Assembly: GCF_003946465.1 (NCBI RefSeq)
Contig: NZ_RHOL01000010.1
Location: forward strand, 21,175 to 85,174
DNA: 64,000 nt
Reading direction: 5' to 3'
Origin: Lacticaseibacillus hegangensis
Lineage (GTDB): Bacteria; Bacillota; Bacilli; Lactobacillales; Lactobacillaceae
Shown here in pieces: positions 44,631-53,753 of this stretch (its first letter is position 1; each line of letters begins with the position of its first letter). The position numbers and the translations under genes are program-made. A model generated the notes under the pieces. The model saw nothing but the letters and a program-made list of their open reading frames with translations, ran no database searches and was not told the origin of the DNA.

Positions 44631-46004
44631 GTGACCAAACCCAGCAGCTACATGGCACAGGACGATTTCATCGTGGTTCAGGCAACTTACTTTAGTGACC
44701 TCGATCAAGACGTGGCTGTCCACCTTTACCAGCCGCTGATCGGCCCCGTCGCGCTCGCCCTTTACCTCAGCCTCTGGAACGATTCCCGGCGCCAGCCTGG
44801 CGCGGGCGATCGCCGCAAGCAAACGGCTTTGATGGACCTGCTCGGCGTCGATTTGGATACGCTGTACGCGGCGCGCGGGCGGCTGGAAGCGCTGGGCCTG
44901 ATGAAGACCTACACCTCGACCGACGCCGGCGGCCGCTATTGGGCCTATGAGCTGTACCGGCCGGTTGCGGCGGATCGCTTTTTCCAGGACGACACGCTGA
45001 GTTTGCTGCTGTTTGACCGGGTCGGGGAAGTGCGGTTCACTCAGCTGGCCAATCGGTACACGATTCACACCGTTAGGGCTCAGACCTGGCGCGACGTGTC
45101 GGCCAACTTGCTGGACGTGTTCCAGCTGACGTCGGTGGCGCCAAATGCGGCGACTAAGGAGGCCAAGCGGCAGGTGGCGGAAAAGGCGCTGCCGGCGGTC
45201 TCCTTGAGCGACGGAGCCGGCTACGACTGGGAGCTGCTCGAAGCGCTCACCACCAAAAGCGGGCTACGAGGCGGCCAAATTGGGCAACACCGCGCCGCTT
45301 TGGCGCAGCTGGCCACCTTTTACGGGCTGACGCCGCCGGTGTTTGCGCGCTTCATACAGCAGGCGACCAACCGGGCGACCGGCGAGCTAAGCCTGCGCGC
45401 GTTGCGCCAAATCGTGGAGCAAGCCTACCAGAAGCAGGCGCCTCACCTGGCGCCAAAGGGCAGTGCCCAGCCCGCTCAAGCGGCACCGGCGGCCGCAGCA
45501 AGCCCGGCGCTTTCCACCAGCGAGCAGGCGCTGATCCAGCAAGCCAAAAGCACGCCGCCGCGCGAGTTTTTGGAGGCCGCTAAGCACCGCAAGAACGCGC
45601 AGCTGTTCGTCGCCTCCAATGAGCTGCAAGCGGTGCGCAAACTGGCTTCGCGGAATGTCTTTGACAACGCGACCATTAACATCTTGATCGATTACATTCT
45701 GCAGAATTACGACAGCGTCAATCAGGCACTGCTGGACGCGATCGCCAACCGCTGGCTGGCAGCCGGCGTCGACAGCCCCGAGCGGGCGCTGCAGGAAATC
45801 AAGGACTATCAGCAAAAGCAAAGTCAACCGCGCAAGCGCAAGACGCAGCCGGCGCGCCAAGAGGCCAAGCCAGACTGGTTGGATAAGCCGTATCAGGCCA
45901 CTAGCGCTGCGGCAGATCCGGCGCAAACGGCCGCAATCGAAGCCAAACTGGCCAAGTTGCGAGCCATGAGAAAGGATGACAGCGATGAAACCCATGAAGG
46001 ATGA
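44631..46004 (+). CDS. dnaB: Replication initiation/membrane attachment protein DnaB
   Basis: 457-residue primosomal protein of Firmicutes that helps load the replicative helicase at oriC and restart sites. Two winged-helix/DDBH modules: N-terminal (VVQATYFSDLDQDVAVHLYQ) and C-terminal DnaD-like domain (about 320-405: FVASNELQAVRKLASRN, INILIDYILQNYDSVNQALL), separated by an Ala/Pro-rich linker; basic tail. GTG 44631 with AAAGGAGGG six bases upstream; an upstream TTG (44610) precedes that site. It overlaps dnaI by 20 bases. Confidence 0.92.
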   Translation: MTKPSSYMAQDDFIVVQATYFSDLDQDVAVHLYQPLIGPVALALYLSLWNDSRRQPGAGDRRKQTALMDLLGVDLDTLYAARGRLEALGLMKTYTSTDAGGRYWAYELYRPVAADRFFQDDTLSLLLFDRVGEVRFTQLANRYTIHTVRAQTWRDVSANLLDVFQLTSVAPNAATKEAKRQVAEKALPAVSLSDGAGYDWELLEALTTKSGLRGGQIGQHRAALAQLATFYGLTPPVFARFIQQATNRATGELSLRALRQIVEQAYQKQAPHLAPKGSAQPAQAAPAAAASPALSTSEQALIQQAKSTPPREFLEAAKHRKNAQLFVASNELQAVRKLASRNVFDNATINILIDYILQNYDSVNQALLDAIANRWLAAGVDSPERALQEIKDYQQKQSQPRKRKTQPARQEAKPDWLDKPYQATSAAADPAQTAAIEAKLAKLRAMRKDDSDETHEG

Positions 46005-46908
46005 ACTAGCCAAGATCATGGACCAGCGGCAAATGACCGCGGAATACCGCAAGATGATGCAAGACGCTGTCGCCGACCCTGACGTGCAGGCTTTTTTGAA
46101 GGCTAATCAGCACCAGTTGGCCCCTGATGCGGTCAGCCGCAGTGCGGCCAAAATTTACGAGTTCGTCACGGCCCGCGACCGGCTGGCGGCCGGAGACCCG
46201 TTGATTGCGCCGGGCTACCAGCCGCAGTTAGTCGCCTCCAATGGGTTGATCGATATCACTTACACGGCCACGCCGGAGAAGGTGGCGCAGGACGCCCAAG
46301 CCGCGCAGGCGCGCCTGATCACCGCCTTGAACATGCCCAAGGCGATCAAGTCGGCAAGCCTTGAGACTTACGATCCCAGCGACCGCAGCGCGGCCCTATC
46401 CGCCGCGCTCGACTTCACCATGGGGATGGCCGAGGCGCCGGACCAATTTCACAAGGGTCTGTACCTGACCGGGCCGTTCGGCGTCGGCAAAACTTACCTG
46501 CTGGGCGCCATCGCGAACGACTTGGCCAAACAGGGCATCGCCTCGACCATGCTGCATTACCCGACCTTTGCGGTGGAAATGAAAGGCGCCATTGCGGACA
46601 ACTCCGTGCTGGCCAAAACCGACCGCATCAAGAAGGCCAAGGTGCTGATGATCGACGATATCGGGGCCGAAGCCTGGAGCGCATGGGTCCGCGATGAGGT
46701 GCTCGGTGTGATTTTGCAGTACCGGATGCAGGAAGAACTCCCAACCTTGTTCACATCGAACAAAAATATGCAGGAGCTGACCGCGTTTCTGTCTGGCAGC
46801 GAAACCGGCAAGGCCGACGAACCGGTCAAGGCGCAGCGCATCATGGAGCGCGTGCGCTTCTTGGCCAAGGAAATCGCGGTCGGCGGGCCAGATCGCCGCA
46901 ACGCCTGA
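45985..46908 (+). CDS. dnaI: Primosomal helicase loader DnaI
   Basis: 307-residue AAA+ ATPase that loads the replicative helicase. N-terminal helical domain, then Walker A GPFGVGKT (about residue 166), Walker B VLMIDDIGAE and sensor region LFTSNKN. The ATG at 45985 is preceded by AAAGGATG; the ATG three codons earlier overlaps that site. The coding start lies within the dnaB end, so expression is coupled. Confidence 0.93.
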   Translation: MKPMKDELAKIMDQRQMTAEYRKMMQDAVADPDVQAFLKANQHQLAPDAVSRSAAKIYEFVTARDRLAAGDPLIAPGYQPQLVASNGLIDITYTATPEKVAQDAQAAQARLITALNMPKAIKSASLETYDPSDRSAALSAALDFTMGMAEAPDQFHKGLYLTGPFGVGKTYLLGAIANDLAKQGIASTMLHYPTFAVEMKGAIADNSVLAKTDRIKKAKVLMIDDIGAEAWSAWVRDEVLGVILQYRMQEELPTLFTSNKNMQELTAFLSGSETGKADEPVKAQRIMERVRFLAKEIAVGGPDRRNA

Positions 46909-46960
46909 CAAGCAGGGCGCACACCAGTGCATCATTCGTGAACTTTTTACCGAGTAAGCC

Positions 46961-46989
46961 TTGCACCGCGCCAGGGGCTGTGGTTTAAT
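46961..46989 (+). promoter_or_regulatory. Promoter of thrS
   Basis: TTGCAC (46961-46966), exactly 17 bases, TTTAAT (46984-46989), placing transcription start just before the T-box leader. Confidence 0.8.
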
Positions 46990-46997
46990 CTAAGTAT

Positions 46998-47207
46998 CAA
47001 AGACGGAAGCAAAAAGGAAGTCCCATCCAGAGAGCCTCGGCAGAGCTGAAAGCCGAGCATCGACGTCCGCACCACTTTCCGAGATTGGCCTTCGGGCCCC
47101 CGCAGCGCAGGTTACGCGCAACGAGTGGAAAGCAGTGCTTTCAAATCGGGTGGAACCGCGAGCAAAATCGTCCCGAGTGTCAATTGACACTCGAGGCGAT
47201 TTTTTTG
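46998..47207 (+). promoter_or_regulatory. T-box leader of thrS
   Basis: Stem I region from about 47000, T-box core GGGTGGAACCGCG (around 47147-47160), then a terminator hairpin: AAAATCG...CGATTTTTTT enclosing CGAGTGTCAATTGACACTCG. The 325-base gap between dnaI and thrS is thus the promoter plus this riboregulator. Uncharged tRNA-Thr would favour antitermination; an ACC in the 3' side of stem I is a candidate specifier, but I could not prove it. Confidence 0.9.
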
Positions 47208-47233
47208 TTTTTCGTCACAAAAGGAGAATGGCT

Positions 47234-49210
47234 ATGTCAATCAAGATCACGTTACCAGATAACAGCATCAAAGAATTCGACGCCGGAGTTTCGACGCTGG
47301 ACGTTGCCAAGAGCATTGCCAACAGCCTAGCCAAAAAGGCCGTGGCCGGCAAGTACAACGATCAGCTGATTGGGCTGAACGATGCGCTGAAGGCTGATGG
47401 CAGCCTGGAAATCATCACCAAGGACTCCGCTGAAGGCCTGGATGTGCTGCGCCAGACTGGTGCGTTTGTGCTGGCTGCGGCCATCAAGGCGCTGCACCCA
47501 GAAGTGCGCTTGGGCGAAGGCGAGGCCGCAGATGACGGCTTCTACTACGATACCGATCGTGAAGACGGCCAGCTGACCGTCGACCAGCTGCCGGCCATCG
47601 ACGCCAAGATGAAGGAAATCATCAAGGCCAATGCGCCGATTGAAAAAATCAGCATGAGCAAGGCTGACGCGAAAAAGGCCTTTGCCGACGAACCGTACAA
47701 GGTGCAGCTGATCGATGCCATCAAGGGCGATGAAGTCAACGGCTTCAAGCTCGGCGACTTCTGCGACTTTGAGGAAAGCGTGCTGCTGCCCAACCTGAAG
47801 GACCTCAAGCACTTCAAGCTGCTGTCGGTTGCCGGGGCCTACTGGCAGGGCAAGTCGTCCAACCCGATGCTGCAGCGGATCTACGCGACGGCCTACTACA
47901 AGGAAGCCGACCTGGAAGCAGACGGCAAGCGCCGTCAGGAAGCCAAGGAGCGCGACCACCGCGTGATTGGCCGCGACCTGGATCTGTTCTTTGTGGATCC
48001 TAAGGTCGGTGCCGGCCTGCCGTACTGGATGCCAAAAGGCGCCACGATTCGCCGCATCATCGAGCGCTACATCATCGACAAGGAAATCGCCGATGGCTAC
48101 GAGCACGTCTACACCCCAGTGTTGATGAACGTGGATGCGTATAAGACCTCCGGCCACTGGGATCACTACCGCGATGACATGTTCCCACCGATGGACATGG
48201 GCGACGGCGAAATGCTGGAACTGCGGCCAATGAACTGCCCGAGCCACATCCAGATCTTCAAGCACCACATTCGCTCTTACCGTGAGCTGCCGCTGCGCAT
48301 CGCCGAACTGGGCATGATGCACCGCTACGAAAAGTCCGGGGCATTGTCTGGCCTGCAGCGCGTGCGGGAAATGACCCTGAACGATGGCCACACTTTTGTC
48401 GCTTTGGATCAGGTCCAAGACGAGTTCAAGAAGATCCTGAAGCTGATCATGGCCGTTTATGAAGACTTCAACATCTCCGATTACACCTTCCGCCTGTCCT
48501 ACCGCGATCCTAAGAACACCGAGAAGTATTTCGATGATAACGAAATGTGGACCCGCAGTCAGAGCATGCTGAAGGGCGCCATGGACGACCTGGGCCTTGA
48601 CTACTACGAGGCTGAAGGCGAAGCCGCCTTCTACGGCCCGAAGCTCGACATCCAGACCAAGACGGCCCTGGGCAACGAGGAAACCATGTCGACCATTCAG
48701 CTGGACTTCATGCTGCCAGAGCGGTTTGACCTGAGCTACGTCGGCGCTGATGGTGAAAACCACCGCCCAGTCATGATCCACCGCGGCATTGTCGGCACGA
48801 TGGAGCGTTTCATTGCGTACCTGACGGAAATCTACAAGGGCGCCTTCCCAACCTGGTTGGCCCCAACTCAGGTCGAACTGATCCCGGTTTCTTTGGATCA
48901 GCACCTCGAATACGCCAAGCTGCTGAAGGATAAGATGGTCAAGGCCGGCCTGCGCGTCGACCTGGACAGCCGCAACGAGCAGATGGGCTACAAGATTCGT
49001 GAAGCTCAGACCCAGAAGATTCCTTACACGGTCGTGGTCGGGGACAAGGAAGTTAACGCTGCCGCCGTGTCGGTTCGCCGCTATGGTGAGTCCGACGGCG
49101 AGGAGATGCCGGCCAACTTGTTCATTGAATCGGTCGAAGCCGAAATCAAGAACTACAGTCGCGACGGGAAGCACAAGCGCGGCGAAGGCCAGGCTAACCT
49201 GGACAAGTAA
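47234..49210 (+). CDS. thrS: Threonyl-tRNA synthetase (editing site degenerate)
   Basis: Class II synthetase, 658 residues: TGS domain (1-62), N2 editing domain (about 65-225), catalytic core with motif 1 ([15 protein letters not shown]), zinc ligand Cys in PMNCPSH, motif 2 [17 protein letters not shown], zinc His in NDGH and MIHRG, motif 3 [10 protein letters not shown], and the anticodon domain at the C-terminus. In the editing domain the universal HxxxH is Q74-T-G-A-F78 and the CxxxH is C177-D-F-E-E181, so all three histidines needed to hydrolyse Ser-tRNA(Thr) are gone. ATG 47234 has AAGGAG 7 bases upstream; ATG 47228 is too close. Confidence 0.95.
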   Translation: MSIKITLPDNSIKEFDAGVSTLDVAKSIANSLAKKAVAGKYNDQLIGLNDALKADGSLEIITKDSAEGLDVLRQTGAFVLAAAIKALHPEVRLGEGEAADDGFYYDTDREDGQLTVDQLPAIDAKMKEIIKANAPIEKISMSKADAKKAFADEPYKVQLIDAIKGDEVNGFKLGDFCDFEESVLLPNLKDLKHFKLLSVAGAYWQGKSSNPMLQRIYATAYYKEADLEADGKRRQEAKERDHRVIGRDLDLFFVDPKVGAGLPYWMPKGATIRRIIERYIIDKEIADGYEHVYTPVLMNVDAYKTSGHWDHYRDDMFPPMDMGDGEMLELRPMNCPSHIQIFKHHIRSYRELPLRIAELGMMHRYEKSGALSGLQRVREMTLNDGHTFVALDQVQDEFKKILKLIMAVYEDFNISDYTFRLSYRDPKNTEKYFDDNEMWTRSQSMLKGAMDDLGLDYYEAEGEAAFYGPKLDIQTKTALGNEETMSTIQLDFMLPERFDLSYVGADGENHRPVMIHRGIVGTMERFIAYLTEIYKGAFPTWLAPTQVELIPVSLDQHLEYAKLLKDKMVKAGLRVDLDSRNEQMGYKIREAQTQKIPYTVVVGDKEVNAAAVSVRRYGESDGEEMPANLFIESVEAEIKNYSRDGKHKRGEGQANLDK

Positions 49211-49225
49211 CTGAAGCGTTTGGGG

Positions 49226-49248
49226 AAAAGGGGCGTGCCCCCTTTTTC
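49226..49248 (+). terminator. thrS terminator
   Basis: AAAAGGGGC / GCCCCCTTTTT hairpin with a minimal loop and T-run, 16 bases after the thrS stop. Confidence 0.88.
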
Positions 49249-49277
49249 TTTGCGCGTCTGGGCGTTTGGTGAAAAGC

Positions 49278-49306
49278 TTGACGCACCGGGTGCGGGCGTG
49301 TATGAT
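49278..49306 (+). promoter_or_regulatory. Promoter of infC-rpmI-rplT
   Basis: TTGACG (49278-49283), 17-base spacer, TATGAT (49301-49306); near-consensus vegetative promoter. Confidence 0.88.
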
Positions 49307-49312
49307 TAGAAA

Positions 49313-49418
49313 GTTGAGAAAAAGCAGAAGTTCCCGCTTCTCACCCACGCCACTGGCCTCTAGGTAAATGATCGGTAGATAATCGACGGCGGGCACATTC
49401 TGTGTCTGTCGTTTTTTT
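49313..49418 (+). ncRNA. Ribosomal-protein leader (L20-type) upstream of infC
   Basis: About 105 transcribed bases with an upstream hairpin (GAGAA...TTCTC, with AGAAG/CTTCT), a GGTAAATGATCG segment and a terminator CGACGG...TGTC-TG-TCG plus T7 at 49383-49418. In Bacilli this position holds the L20 autoregulatory leader that terminates transcription when L20 is in excess. The identification rests on position and structure rather than on a full model match. Confidence 0.7.
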
Positions 49419-49452
49419 GCTTTTCTCGAAATTAATTCGGAGGTGAATTGCC

Positions 49453-49977
49453 ATAGCACGAGATATGATGGTCAACGATGGGATCCGCGCCCGCGAAGTC
49501 CGCTTGATCGACCAACATGGTGAACAACTTGGCGTCAAGAGCACAAGCGAGGCGATGGAACTTGCATCGACGGCAAACCTGGACTTAGTTCTGGTTTCGC
49601 CGACTGCCAAGCCGCCAGTTGCCCGCATCATGGATTTCGGCAAGTTCCGGTTCGAGCTGCAAAAGAAACAGCGCGAAGAACGCAAGAAGCAAAAAACCAT
49701 CAGCATCAAAGAAATTCGGTTGAGCCCGACGATCGGCGAAGCTGATTTCAACACTCGTCTGAAGAACGCGCAGAAGTTCCTGGAAAAAGGGGACAAGGTC
49801 AAGGTTTCTGTGCGGTTCCGAGGGCGGGCGATCACCCATAAGGACTTGGGTCGAAAAGTCCTGGAACAAATGGCCGACGCGCTGAAAGACATCGCGAACG
49901 TGGAGGTTCGTCCCAAGATGGACGGCCGCTTCATGTTCCTGATGCTCACCCCAAAGCCAGATCAGAAGAACCAGTAA
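49453..49977 (+). CDS. infC: Translation initiation factor IF-3
   Basis: 174 residues. N-domain begins [14 protein letters not shown], followed by the lysine-rich linker ([13 protein letters not shown]) and the C-domain ([27 protein letters not shown]). The start is assigned to ATA at 49453: GGAGGTGA ends 6 bases before it, and reading from there gives (M)[14 protein letters not shown]. The next ATG (49465) would be 18 bases from the ribosome binding site. infC classically uses a rare start codon (AUU in E. coli and Bacillus) so that IF3 represses its own synthesis. Confidence 0.9.
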   Translation: MARDMMVNDGIRAREVRLIDQHGEQLGVKSTSEAMELASTANLDLVLVSPTAKPPVARIMDFGKFRFELQKKQREERKKQKTISIKEIRLSPTIGEADFNTRLKNAQKFLEKGDKVKVSVRFRGRAITHKDLGRKVLEQMADALKDIANVEVRPKMDGRFMFLMLTPKPDQKNQ

Positions 49978-50014
49978 TTGATTCTTCAACATACGTATTA
50001 GGAGGAAAATCGTC

Positions 50015-50215
50015 ATGCCAAAATTCAAGACACACCGCGCTTCTGCTAAGCGCTTCAAGAAAACTGCTAGTGGCGCTTTGAAGCGGGGCCACGCGTACAC
50101 CAGTCACCGGTTCCACGGTAAGACTAAGAAGCAGCGTCGTCAGCTGCGCAAGTCAGGTTTGGTATCCCACTCAGATATGAAGCGGATCCGCCAGATGATG
50201 AGTCAGATGAAGTAA
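50015..50215 (+). CDS. rpmI: 50S ribosomal protein L35
   Basis: 66-residue basic protein, [20 protein letters not shown] start and C-terminal RIRQMM region typical of bL35. AGGAGG before the ATG. Second gene of the IF3-L35-L20 operon. Confidence 0.96.
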   Translation: MPKFKTHRASAKRFKKTASGALKRGHAYTSHRFHGKTKKQRRQLRKSGLVSHSDMKRIRQMMSQMK

Positions 50216-50282
50216 TTGTGCCTGCGGCCGCATGCGGTCCTTGCACTTATCGTTTTCGCTTGATTTTTGAGGAGGAATTAAC

Positions 50283-50639
50283 ATGGCACGTGTAAAAGGT
50301 GGAACAGTTACTCGTAAGCGTCGTAAAAAGATCCTGAAGCTCGCCAAGGGCTACCGTGGGTCAAAGCACCTGCTGTTCAAGGCAGCAAGTGCGCAGGTCA
50401 TGGTTTCGTACCGGTACGCTTTCCGCGACCGCCGCGCAACCAAGCGCAACTATCGCTCCCTGTGGATTGCCCGGATCAACGCTGCGGCGCGGATCAACGA
50501 CATTTCTTACAGCAAGCTGATGCACGGCTTGAAGGTTGCGAAGGTCGACATGAACCGCAAGATGCTTGCGGACATCGCCGTTTCCGATCCTGACGGCTTC
50601 GCTGCTTTGGCAGCAACCGCCAAGAAGGCTTTGGCATAA
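50283..50639 (+). CDS. rplT: 50S ribosomal protein L20
   Basis: 118 residues, [19 protein letters not shown] then the long basic helix ([20 protein letters not shown]) and the globular C-terminus ([19 protein letters not shown]) that binds 23S rRNA and, in Bacilli, the operon leader. GAGGAG before the ATG. Last gene of the operon. Confidence 0.97.
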   Translation: MARVKGGTVTRKRRKKILKLAKGYRGSKHLLFKAASAQVMVSYRYAFRDRRATKRNYRSLWIARINAAARINDISYSKLMHGLKVAKVDMNRKMLADIAVSDPDGFAALAATAKKALA

Positions 50640-50650
50640 CATCCATAATC

Positions 50651-50679
50651 AATCGGTTCGCACCCGGACCGATTTTTTT
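50651..50679 (+). terminator. rplT terminator
   Basis: ATCGGT...ACCGAT stem with seven Ts, 12 bases after the rplT stop. Confidence 0.9.
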
Positions 50680-50689
50680 GTGCCAACGA

Positions 50690-50718
50690 TTGAAAGCGTT
50701 TACTAATGGTGCTAGACT
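50690..50718 (+). promoter_or_regulatory. Lactate oxidase promoter overlapped by a cre site
   Basis: Promoter: TTGAAA (50690-50695), 17 bases, TAGACT (50713-50718). The cre-like word TTGAAAGCGTTTACTA (50690-50705) matches the CcpA consensus at 15 of 16 positions and covers the -35 box, the geometry expected for direct catabolite repression. Confidence 0.8.
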
Positions 50719-50786
50719 AAATAGCGAATGAACGATTGCGACAAATCAAATCGTGCAATTCATAATCTAATCCAGAGGTGAGCAAC

Positions 50787-51890
50787 ATGGCAGAGCCATT
50801 TGTGACAAGCAGTGCAGAACAACCCCTCGACGTGATCAACGTGTTTGACCTGGAGGAGGCGGCAAAAGAAGTGATCCCCCAGGGCGCGTATGGCTACATC
50901 TCAAGCGGAGCCCAGGATCTTTACACCATCCGGGAGAATATCAAGGCGTTCAACCACAAACTGGTGGCGCCGCGCGTGCTGCAGGACATTTCGTTTCCCG
51001 CCGACATGCACGTCGACTTTATGGGCCACCGCCTGACCAGTCCGCTGATCATGGCGCCGGTGGCCGCCCACAAGCTGGCCAACACCCAGGGGGAGGTCGC
51101 CACTGCCCGGGGCGTGGCCAAGCATGGCACCATTTTCACGATTTCATCGTTTGCCAGTGAGACCTACGAGGCGCAGGCCGCGGTGCGCGCCGGCCAGCCG
51201 CAGTGGTTCCAGCTTTACCAAAGCAAGGACGACAAGGCGACGAAGCAGATGCTCGATGTGGCCAAGCAAAATGGGGCCGAGGTGATTGTGTTGACCGCCG
51301 ATGCCACCGTGGGCGGCTACCGCGAGGCGGACAAGCGCAACCACTTCACGTTCCCGGTTGGCCTGCCGATCGTGCCTTACGAAGACGGCCAGGACCGGAC
51401 AATGGACGCCGTTTACAAATCGGCCAAGCAGGCCCTTTCGCCGCACGACATTGCCTTCATTAAGGATTACTCAGGGCTGCCTGTGTACGTTAAAGGGGTG
51501 CAAACCGCAGCGGATGCTGAAGTCGCGATTCGCGCCGGCGCCGACGGCATTTGGGTCTCTAACCACGGCGGCAGGCAGCTGGATGGCGGCGTCGCGTCGT
51601 TCGATGCGTTGCAGGTGGTGGCCAAGCAGGTGGCTCACCGGGTCCCAATCGTCTTTGACTCTGGGGTGCGCCGGGGTATGCATGTGTTCAAGGCGCTGGC
51701 GTCCGGCGCCGACTTGGTCGCCATCGGCCGGCCGGTGATTTACGGCCTGGCGCTTGGCGGCAGCCAAGGCGTTGAGGCGGTGTTCGAGGAGCTTGAAAAC
51801 GAGCTGCTGATCGCGATGCAGCTGACTGGCACGCACGACATCGGCGAAATCAAACGCACGCAGCTGATCGACAACCGCTACGCCGATTGA
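50787..51890 (+). CDS. lctO: FMN-dependent L-lactate oxidase
   Basis: 367-residue TIM-barrel flavoenzyme of the alpha-hydroxy-acid oxidase family, converting lactate and oxygen to pyruvate and hydrogen peroxide. It tracks Aerococcus lactate oxidase: IMAPVAAHKLA (the Ala-Ala typical of the lactate enzyme), LTADATVGGYREAD, IWVSNHGGRQLDG with catalytic His260 and Arg263, and the FMN phosphate region FDSGVRRGMHVFKALASGAD. ATG 50787 follows AGAGGTGA; the GTG three codons earlier overlaps it. Monocistronic, catabolite-repressed by inference from its cre site. Oxidation of other 2-hydroxy acids cannot be excluded. Confidence 0.9.
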   Translation: MAEPFVTSSAEQPLDVINVFDLEEAAKEVIPQGAYGYISSGAQDLYTIRENIKAFNHKLVAPRVLQDISFPADMHVDFMGHRLTSPLIMAPVAAHKLANTQGEVATARGVAKHGTIFTISSFASETYEAQAAVRAGQPQWFQLYQSKDDKATKQMLDVAKQNGAEVIVLTADATVGGYREADKRNHFTFPVGLPIVPYEDGQDRTMDAVYKSAKQALSPHDIAFIKDYSGLPVYVKGVQTAADAEVAIRAGADGIWVSNHGGRQLDGGVASFDALQVVAKQVAHRVPIVFDSGVRRGMHVFKALASGADLVAIGRPVIYGLALGGSQGVEAVFEELENELLIAMQLTGTHDIGEIKRTQLIDNRYAD

Positions 51891-51916
51891 GTCAAGTCAT
51901 TTTTGCCATCAAAATA

Positions 51917-51936
51917 GGCCAGCAGATGTGCTGGCC
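51917..51936 (-). terminator. Hairpin serving the minus-strand oxidoreductase
   Basis: GGCCAGCA-GATG-TGCTGGCC. On the minus strand it is followed by TATTTTG, so it could terminate the convergent oxidoreductase transcript. Confidence 0.6.
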
Positions 51937-51943
51937 ATTAGGG

Positions 51944-51976
51944 ACCCTTGCGACTGCGACGCCGCGAGGGTTTTGT
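51944..51976 (+). terminator. Terminator of the lactate oxidase gene
   Basis: ACCCTTGCG / CGCGAGGGT stem (one wobble) with a 10-base loop and TTTTGTT; it reaches the stop codon of the convergent gene. Confidence 0.75.
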
Positions 51977-52917
51977 TATTCTGCAGGGTTCTTCATGACG
52001 ACGAGTTTGCCCGCCGGGTGGTGGCATTCAAGCAGCCGGTGGCCTTCCTGCACGCCGGCTAGGGTAAACGGCAGCTGCTTGGCAATGCGGACCGAAAGAC
52101 CGCCGGCTTTGGCCAGGGCCGCAAGCTGTGGAAAGACCGTTTCGGGTTTTTCCTGCGAGCCATCGCCGAGCTGAACCAGGTCGAGGCACTTGCCGCCGGT
52201 TTCCGGCTTGGCGTAAGCGGTGGTCAGCAGGGTGCCGCCCGGGCGGGTGATCAATGCGCCTGCGCCTCGGTCGAAGCCGCCACTGATCGCATTGACGGTC
52301 GCGTCGGCCTGGTTGGCAAACCGTTTCGCCACGTCTTCCTCATCATACGCGCCAATGTCGTCTGTCCCTAGCTGTCTGAGGTACTCGGCATTGCGCGCGC
52401 TAGCAGTGGCGATTACATGCAGGTGCTGCGCCTTGGCCAGCTGCACCACCATGGCGCCCACACCGCCGCTGGCACCCTCGACAGCCAGCGTTTGGCCGGG
52501 AGCCAAGGCGAGCGTTTGCAGAACGGTCGCCGCGGCGATGCCGACTTGCGGCAGGCCCGCCGCCTCGGCGAGACTGAGGCCGGCCGGCTTCTTCATGACC
52601 TTACCGACGCTGGCGACCACAAATTCGCTGTAGCCGCCGATGGGCCGGTAATTGATCACGACATCGTTGACGGTCAAGTCAGCCACGCCGGCGCCGACCG
52701 CGCTCACGCGGCCCACCACGTCGGTGCCGGGAACAATCGGCCACTTCAGCTTGCGATAGGCGGCTTGTTCGCCGCGGCGCAGGGAGGCGTCGTACGGATT
52801 GAGGCCAAAGCCTAGAACCTGGATCTGCACCTGGCCAGGTTTCGGCTGTGGCACAGGGGCCTGGATGGCGGTAAAAACCGCCGGATCGCCGTAATGATCA
52901 AAACCAAACCGAATCAA
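51976..52917 (-). CDS. Zinc-free MDR-family NAD(P)H:quinone oxidoreductase-like protein
   Basis: 313 residues, medium-chain dehydrogenase/reductase fold: N-terminal GroES-like domain (GFGLNPYDASLRRGE, PGTDVVGRV) and Rossmann domain with EGASGGVGAMVVQLAK. The cysteine cluster of zinc alcohol dehydrogenases is absent, as in quinone oxidoreductases (QOR). The substrate is unknown. It follows the esterase-like gene with a 4-base overlap and forms a two-gene operon. Confidence 0.87.
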   Translation of the reverse strand: MIRFGFDHYGDPAVFTAIQAPVPQPKPGQVQIQVLGFGLNPYDASLRRGEQAAYRKLKWPIVPGTDVVGRVSAVGAGVADLTVNDVVINYRPIGGYSEFVVASVGKVMKKPAGLSLAEAAGLPQVGIAAATVLQTLALAPGQTLAVEGASGGVGAMVVQLAKAQHLHVIATASARNAEYLRQLGTDDIGAYDEEDVAKRFANQADATVNAISGGFDRGAGALITRPGGTLLTTAYAKPETGGKCLDLVQLGDGSQEKPETVFPQLAALAKAGGLSVRIAKQLPFTLAGVQEGHRLLECHHPAGKLVVMKNPAE

Positions 52918-53543
52918 AGCGATTCCTCCTTGAGTCGCCCGGACTGTGCCAGCCAGTGCTTGGCGGCTTGCAGTTCGGAAAAGTTGAGATTGTGCTGCTC
53001 GTCATGGGTGAAAGTGGTCAGTCCACCGCCTGCCGTTTGGATCTGCGCCTGAAGCGTCGCAAATTCTGCCTGGGAGACAATGGGGTCATGAGTGCCATAC
53101 GACGCCCAGACCAGGGTGTGGGGCCGAAGCTTCGGCTGGTCCAGCGGGCCGAGCGGTTTGCCATGAAACAGCAAGGCAGTGCGATACGGCAGCGGCTGAG
53201 TCATCATGGCCCGGATGGCGAGGTTGCCGCCATTGGAGTAACCGGCGACAATCATCCGCGAAGCAAAGAGCTGGTACTTGCGGGTTAAAGCCGCCGCCGT
53301 GTTCAGCAGCCAGGTTGTTTCAGTGTCCAGGTTGGCGAAGTCGATTGTGCCATCCGGCAGGTGCCGGAAGTAGCGGGTTTCGCCTTGCTCAATCTCACGG
53401 CCGCGAATGGCCAGCCGCGGGGCGTCTGGCGCGATGAACTGGCCAATCGGCAGCAGGTCGCGCTCCGTGCCGCCGTTGCCGTGCAGCAAGAGCAGCGGCG
53501 CCAACGTGCGGTCCCCGTCGATAAATTGATAATGCAGTGTCAT
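52914..53543 (-). CDS. Alpha/beta hydrolase (carboxylesterase-like)
   Basis: 209 residues. Serine nucleophile in AGYSNGG, Asp in YGTHDPIV and His in HDEQHNL complete the catalytic triad; oxyanion loop LLHGNGGTERD. Such small esterases (phospholipase/carboxylesterase group) often sit beside MDR oxidoreductases in lactobacilli. GGAGG-type ribosome binding site before ATG 53543. First gene of the operon with the oxidoreductase. Confidence 0.88.
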   Translation of the reverse strand: MTLHYQFIDGDRTLAPLLLLHGNGGTERDLLPIGQFIAPDAPRLAIRGREIEQGETRYFRHLPDGTIDFANLDTETTWLLNTAAALTRKYQLFASRMIVAGYSNGGNLAIRAMMTQPLPYRTALLFHGKPLGPLDQPKLRPHTLVWASYGTHDPIVSQAEFATLQAQIQTAGGGLTTFTHDEQHNLNFSELQAAKHWLAQSGRLKEESL

Positions 53544-53753
53544 GTTCTCCTCCAGATCTGGGTTCAGCAGGCAAATTGCGGCTGCTTCAAAGCTAGCCTA
53601 CGACTTTGCCGGGACAAAAGCGACGAATTAGCCTTGACTTTGCGCGTCAAAGCGTGAATAATTCTTGGGGCTTCGGTCAAGTTTGCGCGCTTGCGGTACC
53701 GGCTCTTTCTGCGTGTTATAATGAAAAGAACTAGATTACAGAGGAGGCCGCTT

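Noticed and set aside
47135..47233. N-terminal extension of ThrRS from an upstream ATG
   Set aside because: It would translate the T-box terminator; the ATG at 47234 has the proper ribosome binding site and the normal TGS-domain start.
47327..49459. 710-codon open frame antisense to thrS
   Set aside because: Mirror of the thrS reading frame; no ribosome binding site or recognisable domain, and it runs through the thrS terminator and the infC leader.
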